64,000 bases of DNA from Thermoleophilaceae bacterium (GTDB taxonomy: Bacteria; Actinomycetota; Thermoleophilia; Solirubrobacterales; Thermoleophilaceae). Where the stretch lies: the NCBI GenBank assembly GCA_030447725.1, contig JAUJOQ010000001.1:249068-313067 (forward strand), read 5' to 3'. This document shows positions 50,117 through 59,051 of the stretch, in pieces. The position numbers were made by a program, and so were the translations under genes. Each line of letters starts with the position of its first letter. Position 1 is the stretch's first letter. The notes beneath the pieces were generated by a model, which worked only from the letters and a program-made list of their open reading frames with translations, searched no databases and was not told the origin of the DNA.

Positions 50117-50119
50117 CGG

Positions 50120-51514
50120 TTGGCTGTCTCCGTACAGCCCCAGGCCAACGGCAGCGTTCCGCCTCAGAACGATGAGGCCGAGGTCGCGGTCCTCGGCACG
50201 ATCCTGCTCACCGAGCAGGCGCTCGACCAGATCTTCGTCGACCTGAAGCTCAGCGCAGACGACTTCTACCGGCCGCGGCACGGGGTGATCTTCCGAGCGA
50301 TGCTCCGTTTGAAGGAGAAGGCGGAGCCGGAGGCCGTCGACGCGCTCACGGTCTGCGACGACCTCGACCGCCACAATGAGCTGGAGGAGGCGGGCGGCGC
50401 GGCCTACATCCACGCGCTCCCCACGATGGTGCCCGCCGCGGGCGCCGTGCGCGACTACGCCCGGATAGTTCGCGACCACTCGATGCTGCGGAGGCTGCTC
50501 GGCGCGGCGCGCGAGATCCAGGAGAGCGTGGCCACCCAAGGCGACGACCCGCGGGCGCTGGTGGAGCAGGCCGAGCAGGCGATCTTCCGCGCCGCGCACG
50601 ACCACGACACGAGCCAGGTGCGATCGATCGAGGACGTGCTCCACGAGGAGCTCGACAAGCTCGAGCGCCTGTCGAAGGAGGGTCAGAGCCTGACCGGGAC
50701 CCCGTCCGGATTCCGTGACCTCGACGAGATCACCGGCGGCTTTCAGCCGGGCAACCTGATCGTCCTCGCTGCTCGACCGGCGATGGGCAAATCCGCTCTG
50801 GCCGCCAACATCGCCGAACACGCCGCCGTCGACCACGGCAAGGCCGTGGCGCTGTTCAGTCTCGAGATGTCCGACGGCGAGCTGGCCCAGCGCTTCATCG
50901 CGTCACGCGGGAAGATCGGCGGCGAGTCGCTGCGCAAGGGCCGGGTGAAGCCCGAGCAGTGGCCCAAGGTGCTGGCCGCGACGGAGAAGCTCACCAAGGC
51001 GCCCCTGTTCATCGACGACTCGAGCGACCTCGGCGTCCTGGAGTTGCGCGCGAAGGCCCGAAGGCTGCATCAGCACCATCCCCTCGGCCTGCTGATCGTC
51101 GACTACCTCCAGCTCATGCGCGCGGAGGATCCCCGCGACGGCCGGGTGGAGCAGGTCGGCAAGATGAGCCGCGGGCTCAAGATCCTCGCCCGTGAGCTGC
51201 ACATACCGGTGATCGCCGTCTCCCAGCTCTCGCGAGCGGTCGAGGCGCGGCCCGACAAGCGCCCTTTGATGTCGGATCTGAGGGAGTCGGGCAACATCGA
51301 GCAGGACGCCGACCTCGTGATGTTCGTCTACCGCGACGAGTACTACAACAAGGAGAGCGAGAAGCAGGGCATCGCCGAGGTGCTCATCAGCAAGCATCGC
51401 AATGGGCCGATCGGCGGCGTCGAGCTCACCTTCCTCGACCGCTATCCCAAGTTCATGAGCAAGGCGAACGAGCAGCGCGTTGGCGCCTACGCCGGAGCCG
51501 AGGGCGCCGCGTGA
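50120..51514 (+). CDS. dnaB: Replicative DNA helicase DnaB
   Basis: The hexameric fork helicase, 464 residues. The N-terminal primase-interacting domain starts with PPQNDEAEVAVLGTILL (about 12-28). The RecA-like motor has FRDLDEITGGFQPGNLIVLAARPAMGKSALA (Walker A near residues 216-224), FSLEMSDGELAQR, LLIVDYLQLMRA and SQLSRAVEARPDKRP, then MSDLRESGNIEQDAD. There is no intein. The start is TTG 50120. It overlaps the downstream DnaC-like gene by 4 bases. Confidence 0.96.
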   Translation: MAVSVQPQANGSVPPQNDEAEVAVLGTILLTEQALDQIFVDLKLSADDFYRPRHGVIFRAMLRLKEKAEPEAVDALTVCDDLDRHNELEEAGGAAYIHALPTMVPAAGAVRDYARIVRDHSMLRRLLGAAREIQESVATQGDDPRALVEQAEQAIFRAAHDHDTSQVRSIEDVLHEELDKLERLSKEGQSLTGTPSGFRDLDEITGGFQPGNLIVLAARPAMGKSALAANIAEHAAVDHGKAVALFSLEMSDGELAQRFIASRGKIGGESLRKGRVKPEQWPKVLAATEKLTKAPLFIDDSSDLGVLELRAKARRLHQHHPLGLLIVDYLQLMRAEDPRDGRVEQVGKMSRGLKILARELHIPVIAVSQLSRAVEARPDKRPLMSDLRESGNIEQDADLVMFVYRDEYYNKESEKQGIAEVLISKHRNGPIGGVELTFLDRYPKFMSKANEQRVGAYAGAEGAA

Positions 51515-52242
51515 GCCTGCTGCGACCTGTTCCAGATCCCGGGCCCGGCGAGCAGGAGCGGGGCTGTCCCATCGGCGTATGTGACGGCACCGGTTGGATC
51601 GCCCTGGAGGACAACACGGCCGCGCCCTGCGAATGCCGCAAGCAGCGGGTGGGCCGGGCAGCCAGCGCGGGCATGGGCACCGGTGTCCCCAAGCGCTTCC
51701 GCGGAGTGTCCTTCGAGCGAAAGCCCGTCTGCGACTTGGACCCCTTCGTCCTGCGTCCGGTGCGCACCTTCGTCGAGCGTGTCGAGCAAAACGTGGCGGA
51801 AGGGCGAGGGCTCTGGTTCGCCGGCGACGTCGGCACCGGCAAGACGTCGCTGGCGATGCTGGTGTCGCTGGCCGCCGAACGCGTCGGCCGATCGGTGGCC
51901 ATCTACCCGGTCACCCGCCTGCTCGCCGAGATAAAGGACACCTACGACAGCCAGTCCGGCGGCAACTACATGCGCCTGTTTCGGCGGCTCTGCGCCGTCG
52001 ACCTCCTCCACCTCGACGACCTCGGCACCGAGAAGCGCACGGACTGGGTGCTCGAGCAGCTCTACTCGATCGTCAACGAGCGCTGGCAGGATCAGCGCTC
52101 GATAGTGGTCACCACCAACATCACCGACCTCGATCAGCTCCGCGAGCAGGTGGGAACGCGCACGGTATCCCGGCTGCTCGAGATCTGCGGCGAGCCGCTA
52201 CCCATCATGGGCGCTGACCTGCGGATCAGCTCCGCCGGCTGA
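51511..52242 (+). CDS. DnaC/IstB-like ATPase, probable helicase loader
   Basis: A 243-residue AAA+ protein of the DnaC/DnaI/IstB group. An N-terminal cysteine cluster (Cys19, 24, 40 and 42, in CPIGVC and CEC) resembles the zinc-binding domain of DnaI. Walker A GDVGTGKTS (105-113), Walker B DLLHLDDLGTEK (about 166-177), sensor region VVTTNIT, and the arginine finger GTRTVSRLLEIC follow. Its gene overlaps dnaB by 4 bases, which strongly suggests it loads DnaB. Most actinobacteria are not known for DnaC-like loaders, so this is noteworthy. Confidence 0.87.
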   Translation: MSLLRPVPDPGPGEQERGCPIGVCDGTGWIALEDNTAAPCECRKQRVGRAASAGMGTGVPKRFRGVSFERKPVCDLDPFVLRPVRTFVERVEQNVAEGRGLWFAGDVGTGKTSLAMLVSLAAERVGRSVAIYPVTRLLAEIKDTYDSQSGGNYMRLFRRLCAVDLLHLDDLGTEKRTDWVLEQLYSIVNERWQDQRSIVVTTNITDLDQLREQVGTRTVSRLLEICGEPLPIMGADLRISSAG

Positions 52243-52324
52243 GCGCCGGCGCCCCGGTTTTCCCAGTGGTGTCCCCTGGAACGCCGGGCCTCCGTCGGTG
52301 AGAGGCACGACTAGACTCGCCTGA

Positions 52325-53632
<1,308 letters not shown>

Positions 53633-53649
53633 CGTTGGCAGGCACAACC

Positions 53650-53678
53650 TTGTTCCGTCCGACTGGCGGAGTTAAGGT
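53650..53678 (+). promoter_or_regulatory. Candidate promoter of DUF4282 gene
   Basis: TTGTTC at 53650-53655 and TAAGGT at 53673-53678 are spaced by 17 bases. A GGGAGGA ribosome binding site follows before the ATG at 53705. Confidence 0.5.
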
Positions 53679-53704
53679 GAACTGCACGCAACGATGGGAG
53701 GAAG

Positions 53705-54097
53705 ATGGAAGACAAGGGCTTCTTCGGCTCGCTGTTCGACATCAGGTTCCGTAGCTTCGTCACCACGAAGATCGTCCCCGCCCTGTTCATCATCTCGCTC
53801 GTAGTGAGCGGGATCTACACCATCTTCCTCGTGGCCACCGTTTTCGGAGCTGACTCTGGGGCAGGCATATTCGTGCTGATCCTGTCTCCGCTCATCTACT
53901 TCCTGCTGGTGCTCTACTCCCGGGTCGTGCTGGAATTCCTGGTAGTCGTCTTTCGCATCTATGAGAACACTTCGGTCATGGCAGGTCGGGGTCCCATGGC
54001 CGGGCCGCCGGCCGCCTACCCCCCGTCCACGGTTTCACAGCCCCCGATGCCACCCGCGGGCCCGGAGTCGCCCGGACCTCAGTCTCCTCAGCCCTAG
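53705..54097 (+). CDS. DUF4282 domain membrane protein
   Basis: A 130-residue membrane protein. The opening KGFFGSLFDIRFRSFVTTKIV and two helices (about 23-46 and 52-75) joined by a short loop match DUF4282. LVLYSRVVLEFLVVVFRIYEN follows the second helix, then a flexible Pro-rich cytosolic tail of about 45 residues. Function is unknown. GGGAGGA precedes ATG 53705 with good spacing. It is convergent with the RDD gene. Confidence 0.82.
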   Translation: MEDKGFFGSLFDIRFRSFVTTKIVPALFIISLVVSGIYTIFLVATVFGADSGAGIFVLILSPLIYFLLVLYSRVVLEFLVVVFRIYENTSVMAGRGPMAGPPAAYPPSTVSQPPMPPAGPESPGPQSPQP

Positions 54098-54111
54098 GAG
54101 GGGCCTACAAG

Positions 54112-54798
54112 CTACGCGGAGACCACACGGGTCGAGACCACGTAGTCGTGCAGAGCGCGGTTCTGGTCGTCCCAGAGCGGCCACAGATAGTTCACGAGGA
54201 AGGCGATCCCGAACGTCGCAGAAGACGCGATCCCCACCCCGAGGTTCTTCAAGACCACCTCACGCAGCGCGGCCCAGGTGAAGTCGAGAGGCTCACCGCT
54301 CGTTCGCACCACACGGATTCCGAGCGCCTGCTTGCCGAGTGTCTGGCCGTTGTGCTCGCCGCTGCGCATCATCAGCAGGGGCGCATAGATGAACGAGACG
54401 ATGGCAATGACGAGCGCCGTGACGATGAAGGCTCCGATCAGAGCGAGAACCCCGACTTCGCTGTCGCTGGCAAAGGCGCCGATGACCCCGATTCCAAGAA
54501 CCCCCATGCCTGCCAGTGCCGGCACGATGATGATCAGGCCGTCGAGCGCTGTCGCGCCCACCCTGCGACCCCAGCCGGCGAGCTGTGCCCCGTGAGCGGG
54601 CGGCTGAGACCGGGGAGCGAGACGTTCCCAGCCGCCCGGCGGCACCGGGCCGCCGTAGGCCGGTGCTGCAGAATCACCGGGGGGCTGCGGCCTCGCACCG
54701 GGGGGCTGGGGTGCCTCGGGAGTCGTCAGCGGACCGTCGGGCGGCGCAGGGCTTGCCGAGCCGGGACGGGGGCTCTGGGGGCCGGACCTGAACTCCAT
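54112..54798 (-). CDS. RDD family membrane protein
   Basis: A 228-residue protein with a 70-residue Pro-rich cytosolic N-terminus and an RDD domain (about 75-220). The family's first motif reads GWGRRVGATALDGLIIIV with Arg and Asp inside a helix; the second is seen as GQTLGKQALGIRVVRT. Three to four membrane segments occur near 88-108, 120-148, and 190-205. Some RDD proteins are sodium/proton antiporters, but the function here is open. It shares a Pro-rich tail style with the neighbouring DUF4282 protein. Confidence 0.83.
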   Translation of the reverse strand: MEFRSGPQSPRPGSASPAPPDGPLTTPEAPQPPGARPQPPGDSAAPAYGGPVPPGGWERLAPRSQPPAHGAQLAGWGRRVGATALDGLIIIVPALAGMGVLGIGVIGAFASDSEVGVLALIGAFIVTALVIAIVSFIYAPLLMMRSGEHNGQTLGKQALGIRVVRTSGEPLDFTWAALREVVLKNLGVGIASSATFGIAFLVNYLWPLWDDQNRALHDYVVSTRVVSA

Positions 54799-54812
54799 GG
54801 GCGCAGCTTAGA

Positions 54813-55493
54813 TCATTGGCTGGCCGCAACCCCCTGTCCGCCCGTATCCAGCACCACCTGCTCGCCGCGGCGCAGGAAGCGGCTGGCCAGCGCGATGGCG
54901 GCCAGCAGCGCGGTCACCGCCATCGTGATCTGCACGCTGACCACCCCCTCTTCTGACCAGTAGACATCGTCGAGCTCGAGCAGGAGAGCGGACTCGTCCA
55001 TCGTCAGGCCCATCCCCGCCCCGAAGGCGAGCGCGAGCCAGCGCTCCAGATCCTCGTCGCGCGTGACTACGGCGGCAGCGCCCGAGACGAAAGCGATCGC
55101 GATGCCAGGCACGAAGTGGTGGATGTGCCGCCGGCCCACCTTCAGGTTGCGGAAGGGGCCGAAGGTGCGCCGGCGGCGCAGCAGCGTGGTGATCGAGCGG
55201 GCGACCACGAAGGTGACCACGAAGGCGGTGAGCAGGTTGAACATCGCGTTCTCCCCGGCCGACACCTCGCGGTAGCCAGTGCGCGCCACCTCCGCCGTCT
55301 CCACGACAGCCTCCGCTGCCGCGCCGAAGGGATCGTCGGCCTCGGCGAGCATAGGAGCCGAGCCCCGCCGCCACACGCGGCTCACCTCGACGGCAACCGC
55401 TCCGGCGGTGGCGAGCACGGCAAGCACGCCGAGGCCCACGGTGCGCCGATCGGCAAGCACGCTCCGGGATCCGGGTTTCTGCCGCGCGATCAC
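54813..55493 (-). CDS. Polytopic membrane protein, unknown function
   Basis: A 226-residue protein with about five hydrophobic segments (near 18-38, 84-106, 122-140, 148-165 and 185-205). A histidine-rich loop RRHIHHFVPG (about 119-128) and an acidic loop DESALLLELDDVYWSEEG (about 161-178) are the notable features and could bind a metal. I do not recognise the family. ATG 55493 overlaps the stop of the hexapeptide acyltransferase gene, so it ends the nucleotide-sugar cluster transcript. Confidence 0.7.
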   Translation of the reverse strand: MIARQKPGSRSVLADRRTVGLGVLAVLATAGAVAVEVSRVWRRGSAPMLAEADDPFGAAAEAVVETAEVARTGYREVSAGENAMFNLLTAFVVTFVVARSITTLLRRRRTFGPFRNLKVGRRHIHHFVPGIAIAFVSGAAAVVTRDEDLERWLALAFGAGMGLTMDESALLLELDDVYWSEEGVVSVQITMAVTALLAAIALASRFLRRGEQVVLDTGGQGVAASQ

Positions 55494-56200
55494 CGGAAGC
55501 GTTCGAGCAGGTCCTCGTCGCCCACCTGGCGCACCTCGCGCGCGGGGACCCCCATGACCACGGCGCGCGCCGGCACGTCGCGAACCACCACGGCGCCCGC
55601 CGCCACGAACGCCTCCTCGCCCACCTCCACGCCCGGCACCAGGACGACCCCTCCACCCACGCGGCAGGCCCGGCGCAGGGTGGCGCCGCGCATCTCGTAG
55701 CCGGCACCGTGGCGGCCCATCGTGTCGTCGTTGGTCAGCGTGACTCCTGGAGCTACGAACACGTCGTCCTCGATCGTCGAGTACGCGGTGATGTAGCAGC
55801 CGGTCTGGATCCGCACGCGGGCGCCGATCGTCACATCGTTGTCGACCGCCGACCCGCGGCCCACCACGCTCTGGTCGCCGATCACCGCGCGCTCGCGCAC
55901 GTGGGCCTGGTCGCCGATCACCGCGTCGTCGCCGATCCGTGCGCCGGCCACGATCACCGCGCCCGCGCAGACCTTGGCTCCCGTCCCGATCTGGACCGGG
56001 GCCAGCGCGTCGCGCGGGGCCGTCGACCGCGCGCCGAGCGCAAGCGGCTTGCCGATCACCGCGCCGTCCTGGATCTGGGCCTCACCGCCCACCTGCGTGC
56101 CCTCGTGGATCACGACGTTGCCTCCCAGCTCGGCCGTGGGCGGCAGCAGCACGCCGTCCCCGAGCAGCAGGCCGGGAGCGCGGTCAGACGAGCGCAGCAC
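55490..56200 (-). CDS. Hexapeptide-repeat (left-handed beta-helix) acyltransferase
   Basis: A 236-residue acyltransferase with isoleucine-patch hexapeptide repeats (for example VVIHEG, AVIVAG, ARIGDD, AVIGDQ, and VTIGAR) over most of its length. The C-terminal coil VVVRDVPARAVVMGVPAREVR is typical of sugar N- or O-acetyltransferases such as WlbB/WbpD. In this cluster it may acetylate a UDP-amino sugar. The start is GTG 56200, overlapping the Gfo/Idh gene by 17 bases; the longer frame belongs to that gene's shadow. Confidence 0.85.
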   Translation of the reverse strand: MLRSSDRAPGLLLGDGVLLPPTAELGGNVVIHEGTQVGGEAQIQDGAVIGKPLALGARSTAPRDALAPVQIGTGAKVCAGAVIVAGARIGDDAVIGDQAHVRERAVIGDQSVVGRGSAVDNDVTIGARVRIQTGCYITAYSTIEDDVFVAPGVTLTNDDTMGRHGAGYEMRGATLRRACRVGGGVVLVPGVEVGEEAFVAAGAVVVRDVPARAVVMGVPAREVRQVGDEDLLERFR

Positions 56201-57185
56201 GGCGGCTTTCGTCGAGCGACGCCTGCAGCTGCTCGAGCACGCGCACGACCCGCAAACCGCTCTGTGCGTCCGAGCGGGGGGTGCGGCCCTCGACGATGCA
56301 CTCCACGAAGTGGCCGCACTCGATCCGCAGGGGCTCGTCGTTTGGAACACGCGGGCTGTGGGTGTCGCCCGAGCGCGCGATGTACTCGCCGTAGGAGGAG
56401 AAGTCCTCGTCGAAGCCCTTGTCGTAAATCGTGAGCTTGCGCTCGAGCTCCATGTCGTCGAAGGTGGCCATCTTCTTCGAGCCGACGACCGTGAAGCGGC
56501 GCTCCTTGTGCGGATCGAGCCACGACAGATGCAGGTGAGCGGCCAGGCCGGAGGGAAAGCGCAGGTAACAGAAGACCACGTCCTCGACCCCGGGGCGCAT
56601 GTAGGACTCGCCCACGGCCTGGCAGTGGTAGGGCTCCTCGCCGGCAAGTCGCAGGAGCACCGATACGTCATGCGCGCCGAGGCTCCACAGCGCGTTCTCC
56701 TCCGCACGCAGCTTGCCGAGATTGAGGCGGTTGCCGTAGATGTAGTGGATCTCCCCGAGCTCGCCGCTCGAGGCGTACTCTCCGAGCTTCTCGAGGCCCG
56801 GGTGGTACTCGAGCAGATGCCCCACCATCAGCACCCGGCCGGTCTCCTCCGCCGCGGCCACCACCCGCTCGGCCTCGGGCACCGACTGGGCGAGCGGCTT
56901 CTCGACGAAGCAGTGCTTGCCTGCGGCCAGGACCCTCTCCGCGATCGCGGCGTGGGTGGACACCGGGGTGGCCACGGCTACGGCGTCCAGCTCGGGATCG
57001 GCCAGCATCTCGTCCAGCTCGGCGCAGGCGCGGGCTTCGGCGAACGTCGCTCCGACACGGGTGCGGGCCTCGTGGGAGCCGTCACAGATCCAGGCGAGCC
57101 GCGCGCCCGGCAGGCGGTCGAAGTTACGCGCCAGGTTGGGACCCCAGTAGCCGAGCCCGACCACCCCCACCTGCACCACCGTCAC
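56184..57185 (-). CDS. Gfo/Idh/MocA family oxidoreductase
   Basis: A 333-residue NAD(P)-dependent sugar oxidoreductase. The Rossmann motif VGVVGLGYWGPNLARNF is at 7-23, VAVATPVSTHAAIAERVLAAGKHCFVEKPLAQS (catalytic Lys in EKP, about 95-97) follows, and the C-terminal domain starts near residue 125. Resembles WlbA/WbpB, which oxidise UDP-GlcNAcA at C3 on the way to diacetamido uronic acids. The 4-base overlap with the upstream shortened dehydrogenase gene suggests coupling. Confidence 0.9.
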   Translation of the reverse strand: MTVVQVGVVGLGYWGPNLARNFDRLPGARLAWICDGSHEARTRVGATFAEARACAELDEMLADPELDAVAVATPVSTHAAIAERVLAAGKHCFVEKPLAQSVPEAERVVAAAEETGRVLMVGHLLEYHPGLEKLGEYASSGELGEIHYIYGNRLNLGKLRAEENALWSLGAHDVSVLLRLAGEEPYHCQAVGESYMRPGVEDVVFCYLRFPSGLAAHLHLSWLDPHKERRFTVVGSKKMATFDDMELERKLTIYDKGFDEDFSSYGEYIARSGDTHSPRVPNDEPLRIECGHFVECIVEGRTPRSDAQSGLRVVRVLEQLQASLDESRRAALV

Positions 57186-57475
57186 AGGCGGACCAGGTTG
57201 GGACCCTCGATGTGCCGGGTCACTCCGCGAAAGTCGACCACCAGCGGTGCCCGCTCGACCACCGCTTGGATGTCGAGCTCGGGGTGGGCAGTCACGATCA
57301 CCGCCACGTCGGCCTCGTCGAGCGCCTCGTCGAGCGGCTCGCTGGCAAGCCCCAGCCCGACAGCGGCCACGCGTCGCGGATCCGCGTCGGCGCCCACCAC
57401 CTCGTGCCCCTCTTCGGTGAACGCCAGCGCCAGCGGGAGACCAACGTAGCCGAGCCCGACCACGCCGATCTTCAC
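57182..57475 (-). CDS. Internally deleted UDP-sugar dehydrogenase, 97 residues
   Basis: Residues 1-42 (KIGVVGLGYVGLPLALAF and EVVGADADPRRV) are the N-terminal NAD-binding start of UDP-glucose/UDP-ManNAc dehydrogenases. Residues about 44-97 (EALDEADVAVIVTAHPEL, PLVVDFRG, GPNLVRL) match the C-terminal end of the same enzymes. About 300 middle residues, including the catalytic Cys, are missing, yet the frame is intact and the gene is overlapped by its neighbour. It cannot be a normal dehydrogenase. It may be a relic or a small NAD-binding protein. Confidence 0.75.
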   Translation of the reverse strand: MKIGVVGLGYVGLPLALAFTEEGHEVVGADADPRRVAAVGLGLASEPLDEALDEADVAVIVTAHPELDIQAVVERAPLVVDFRGVTRHIEGPNLVRL

Positions 57476-57494
57476 GGACTAGCCTCCACCCACG

Positions 57495-58574
57495 TCACCG
57501 CACGGGAGTGTAGGCGCCCAACACGTCTCGAACGCGCTCTGCGGCCCTGCCGCCACCGTACAGCTCCCGCCGCTCGCCGGCGGGCGGCGGGAGGTCGAGC
57601 GCTGCCAGCGCGGCCTGGGCGTCGAGACCTACGAGGGTGTTCCAGCCGCTCTCCACCGTCTCGACCCACTCCGTCTGCTCGCGCAGGGTCACGCACCTCA
57701 CCCCGAGCAGGTAGGCCTCCTTCTGCACCCCGCCGGAGTCGGTGAGGATCGCCCGGGAGTGCAAGGCCAGCTTCATGAAGTCGAGATAGCCCAGAGGCGC
57801 CAGCAGGCGCATGCCCGGCGCGGCTTCGAGCCGCCCGCGCAGCCCCGCCGTCTCCAGGCGGGCGGCCGTGCGGGGATGCAGTGGGAGAACCGTGGGACCG
57901 GGCAGGCTCTCCAGCAGCCCCACCAGCCTCTCCAGCCTGACAGGGTCGTCGACATTGCCCGCGCGATGGGCAGTGGCCAGCAGGTAGGAGCCGGCTTCGA
58001 GACCATGGTCGGCGAGGACCGTCGATCGCGCCTCGGCAACGGGCCGGAAGGCCAGCGCCACGTCTGCCATCACGTCCCCGACCAGGTGTGACTCGCCGAC
58101 GATGGCCTCGGTGCGCAGGTTGTGCATCGCGGTCTCCGTCGAGCACAGCAGCAGGTCGCTCGCGTGGTCGGTGAGCACCCGGTTGAGCTCCTCGGTCATC
58201 GAGCGGTCGAACGACCGCATCCCAGCCTCCACATGACCCACCGCCACCCCGGCCTGGGCGGCGGCGAGCGCACCGGCCAGCGTGGTGTTGGTGTCGCCGT
58301 AGACCAGCACCAGATCGGGAGCCGTGTCCGCCAGCACCTCCTCGAGGAGGCCGAGGACGCGCGCGGTCTGGGCGGTGTTCGAGCCCCCGCCCGCATCGAG
58401 CTGCCGGTCTGGCGCGGGGACGCCGAGCTCGTCGAAGAACACCCGCGACAACTCGTCGTCGTAGTGCTGCCCGCTGTGCACGATCAGCTCCTCGTGGATG
58501 TCGCGCAGCACCCGCGACACCGCGGCCGCTTTCACGAACTGGGGCCTGTTGCCGATGACGGTGAGGATGCGCAC
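57495..58574 (-). CDS. wecB: UDP-N-acetylglucosamine 2-epimerase (non-hydrolysing)
   Basis: Interconverts UDP-GlcNAc and UDP-ManNAc or related UDP-sugars. The 359-residue GT-B-fold protein has TVIGNRPQFVKAAAVSR (5-21), HSGQHYDDELS, LVYGDTNTTLAGALAA, VGHVEAGMRSFDRSMTEELNR, TAHRAGNVDDP and the UDP-binding LTDSGGVQKEAYLLGV. Length is normal. It begins the minus-strand sugar cluster that continues with the dehydrogenase remnant, oxidoreductase and acyltransferase. It could also act on UDP-diacetamido uronic acid (WbpI type). Confidence 0.93.
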   Translation of the reverse strand: MRILTVIGNRPQFVKAAAVSRVLRDIHEELIVHSGQHYDDELSRVFFDELGVPAPDRQLDAGGGSNTAQTARVLGLLEEVLADTAPDLVLVYGDTNTTLAGALAAAQAGVAVGHVEAGMRSFDRSMTEELNRVLTDHASDLLLCSTETAMHNLRTEAIVGESHLVGDVMADVALAFRPVAEARSTVLADHGLEAGSYLLATAHRAGNVDDPVRLERLVGLLESLPGPTVLPLHPRTAARLETAGLRGRLEAAPGMRLLAPLGYLDFMKLALHSRAILTDSGGVQKEAYLLGVRCVTLREQTEWVETVESGWNTLVGLDAQAALAALDLPPPAGERRELYGGGRAAERVRDVLGAYTPVR

Positions 58575-58595
58575 GAATACGATGCCTGCGATTCG

Positions 58596-58733
58596 ATGAT
58601 TGCGACGAACGTGGCCAAGAAGCTAATGGGCGGGGCCGCCGGCGTGCTGGGAGCGGCCGGCGCGGCGGTGAGCCACCTGGCCTGGTATATCCGCTACCAG
58701 GCCGAGGGCACGGCCCGCGATGAGAGGGAGTAG
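58596..58733 (+). CDS. Small predicted membrane-associated protein
   Basis: A 45-residue frame starting at ATG 58596. A Gly/Ala-rich hydrophobic middle (GGAAGVLGAAGAAVSHLAW) is framed by a Lys-containing start and a charged end (ARDERE). It lies divergent from wecB and directly ahead of the repeat array, with no clear ribosome binding site. It resembles, in size and character, the other very small genes near 60 kb. It could be chance. Confidence 0.4.
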   Translation: MIATNVAKKLMGGAAGVLGAAGAAVSHLAWYIRYQAEGTARDERE

Positions 58734-58734
58734 G

Positions 58735-58832
58735 TGCGGTGCTCGCCGGAGAGCCACCCGTGCGGTGCGCGGCCGAGAGCCTTCAGTGCGGTGCTCGCCG
58801 GAGAGCCACCCGTGCGGTGCTCGGCCGATCAA
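58735..58832 (+). repeat. Left part of repeat array
   Basis: GTGCGGTGCTCGCCGGAGAG followed by CCACCCG occurs twice (from about 58735 and 58787), split by a related variant with GCGCGGCCGAGAGCC. It ends in GGCCGATCAAC, the left arm of a perfect 8-bp palindrome with loop AAC. Confidence 0.8.
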
Positions 58833-59032
58833 CGATCGGCCTGCGCTCCTTCGGCAACGTTCCGGCTGCGCTCCTCCCGAGGCGATCGGCCTGCGCTCCT
58901 CCGGCAACGTTCCGGCTGCGCTCCTCCCGAGGCGATCGGCCTGCGCTCCTCCGGCAACGTTCCGGCTGCGCTCCTCCCGAGGCGATCGGCCTGCGCTCCT
59001 TCGGCAACGTTCCGGCTGCGCTCCTCCCCAGG
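58833..59032 (+). repeat. Four tandem 50-bp units of the palindromic repeat
   Basis: Units at 58833-58882, 58883-58932, 58933-58982 and 58983-59032 differ at only three or four positions. Each unit is two 25-bp halves with cores GATCGGCCTGCGCTCCT and GTTCCGGCTGCGCTCCT, which are the right arms of the two palindrome types. All six frames stay largely open only because of repetition; I see no evidence of coding. The 318 bases between the small gene at 58.6 kb and the aminotransferase pseudogene hold only repeat. Confidence 0.92.
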
Positions 59033-59051
59033 GGCTCGCTCCGGCTCCTCT

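Noticed and set aside
58833-59032. CRISPR array candidate
   Set aside because: The units are directly adjacent with no variable spacers, and no cas genes are present.
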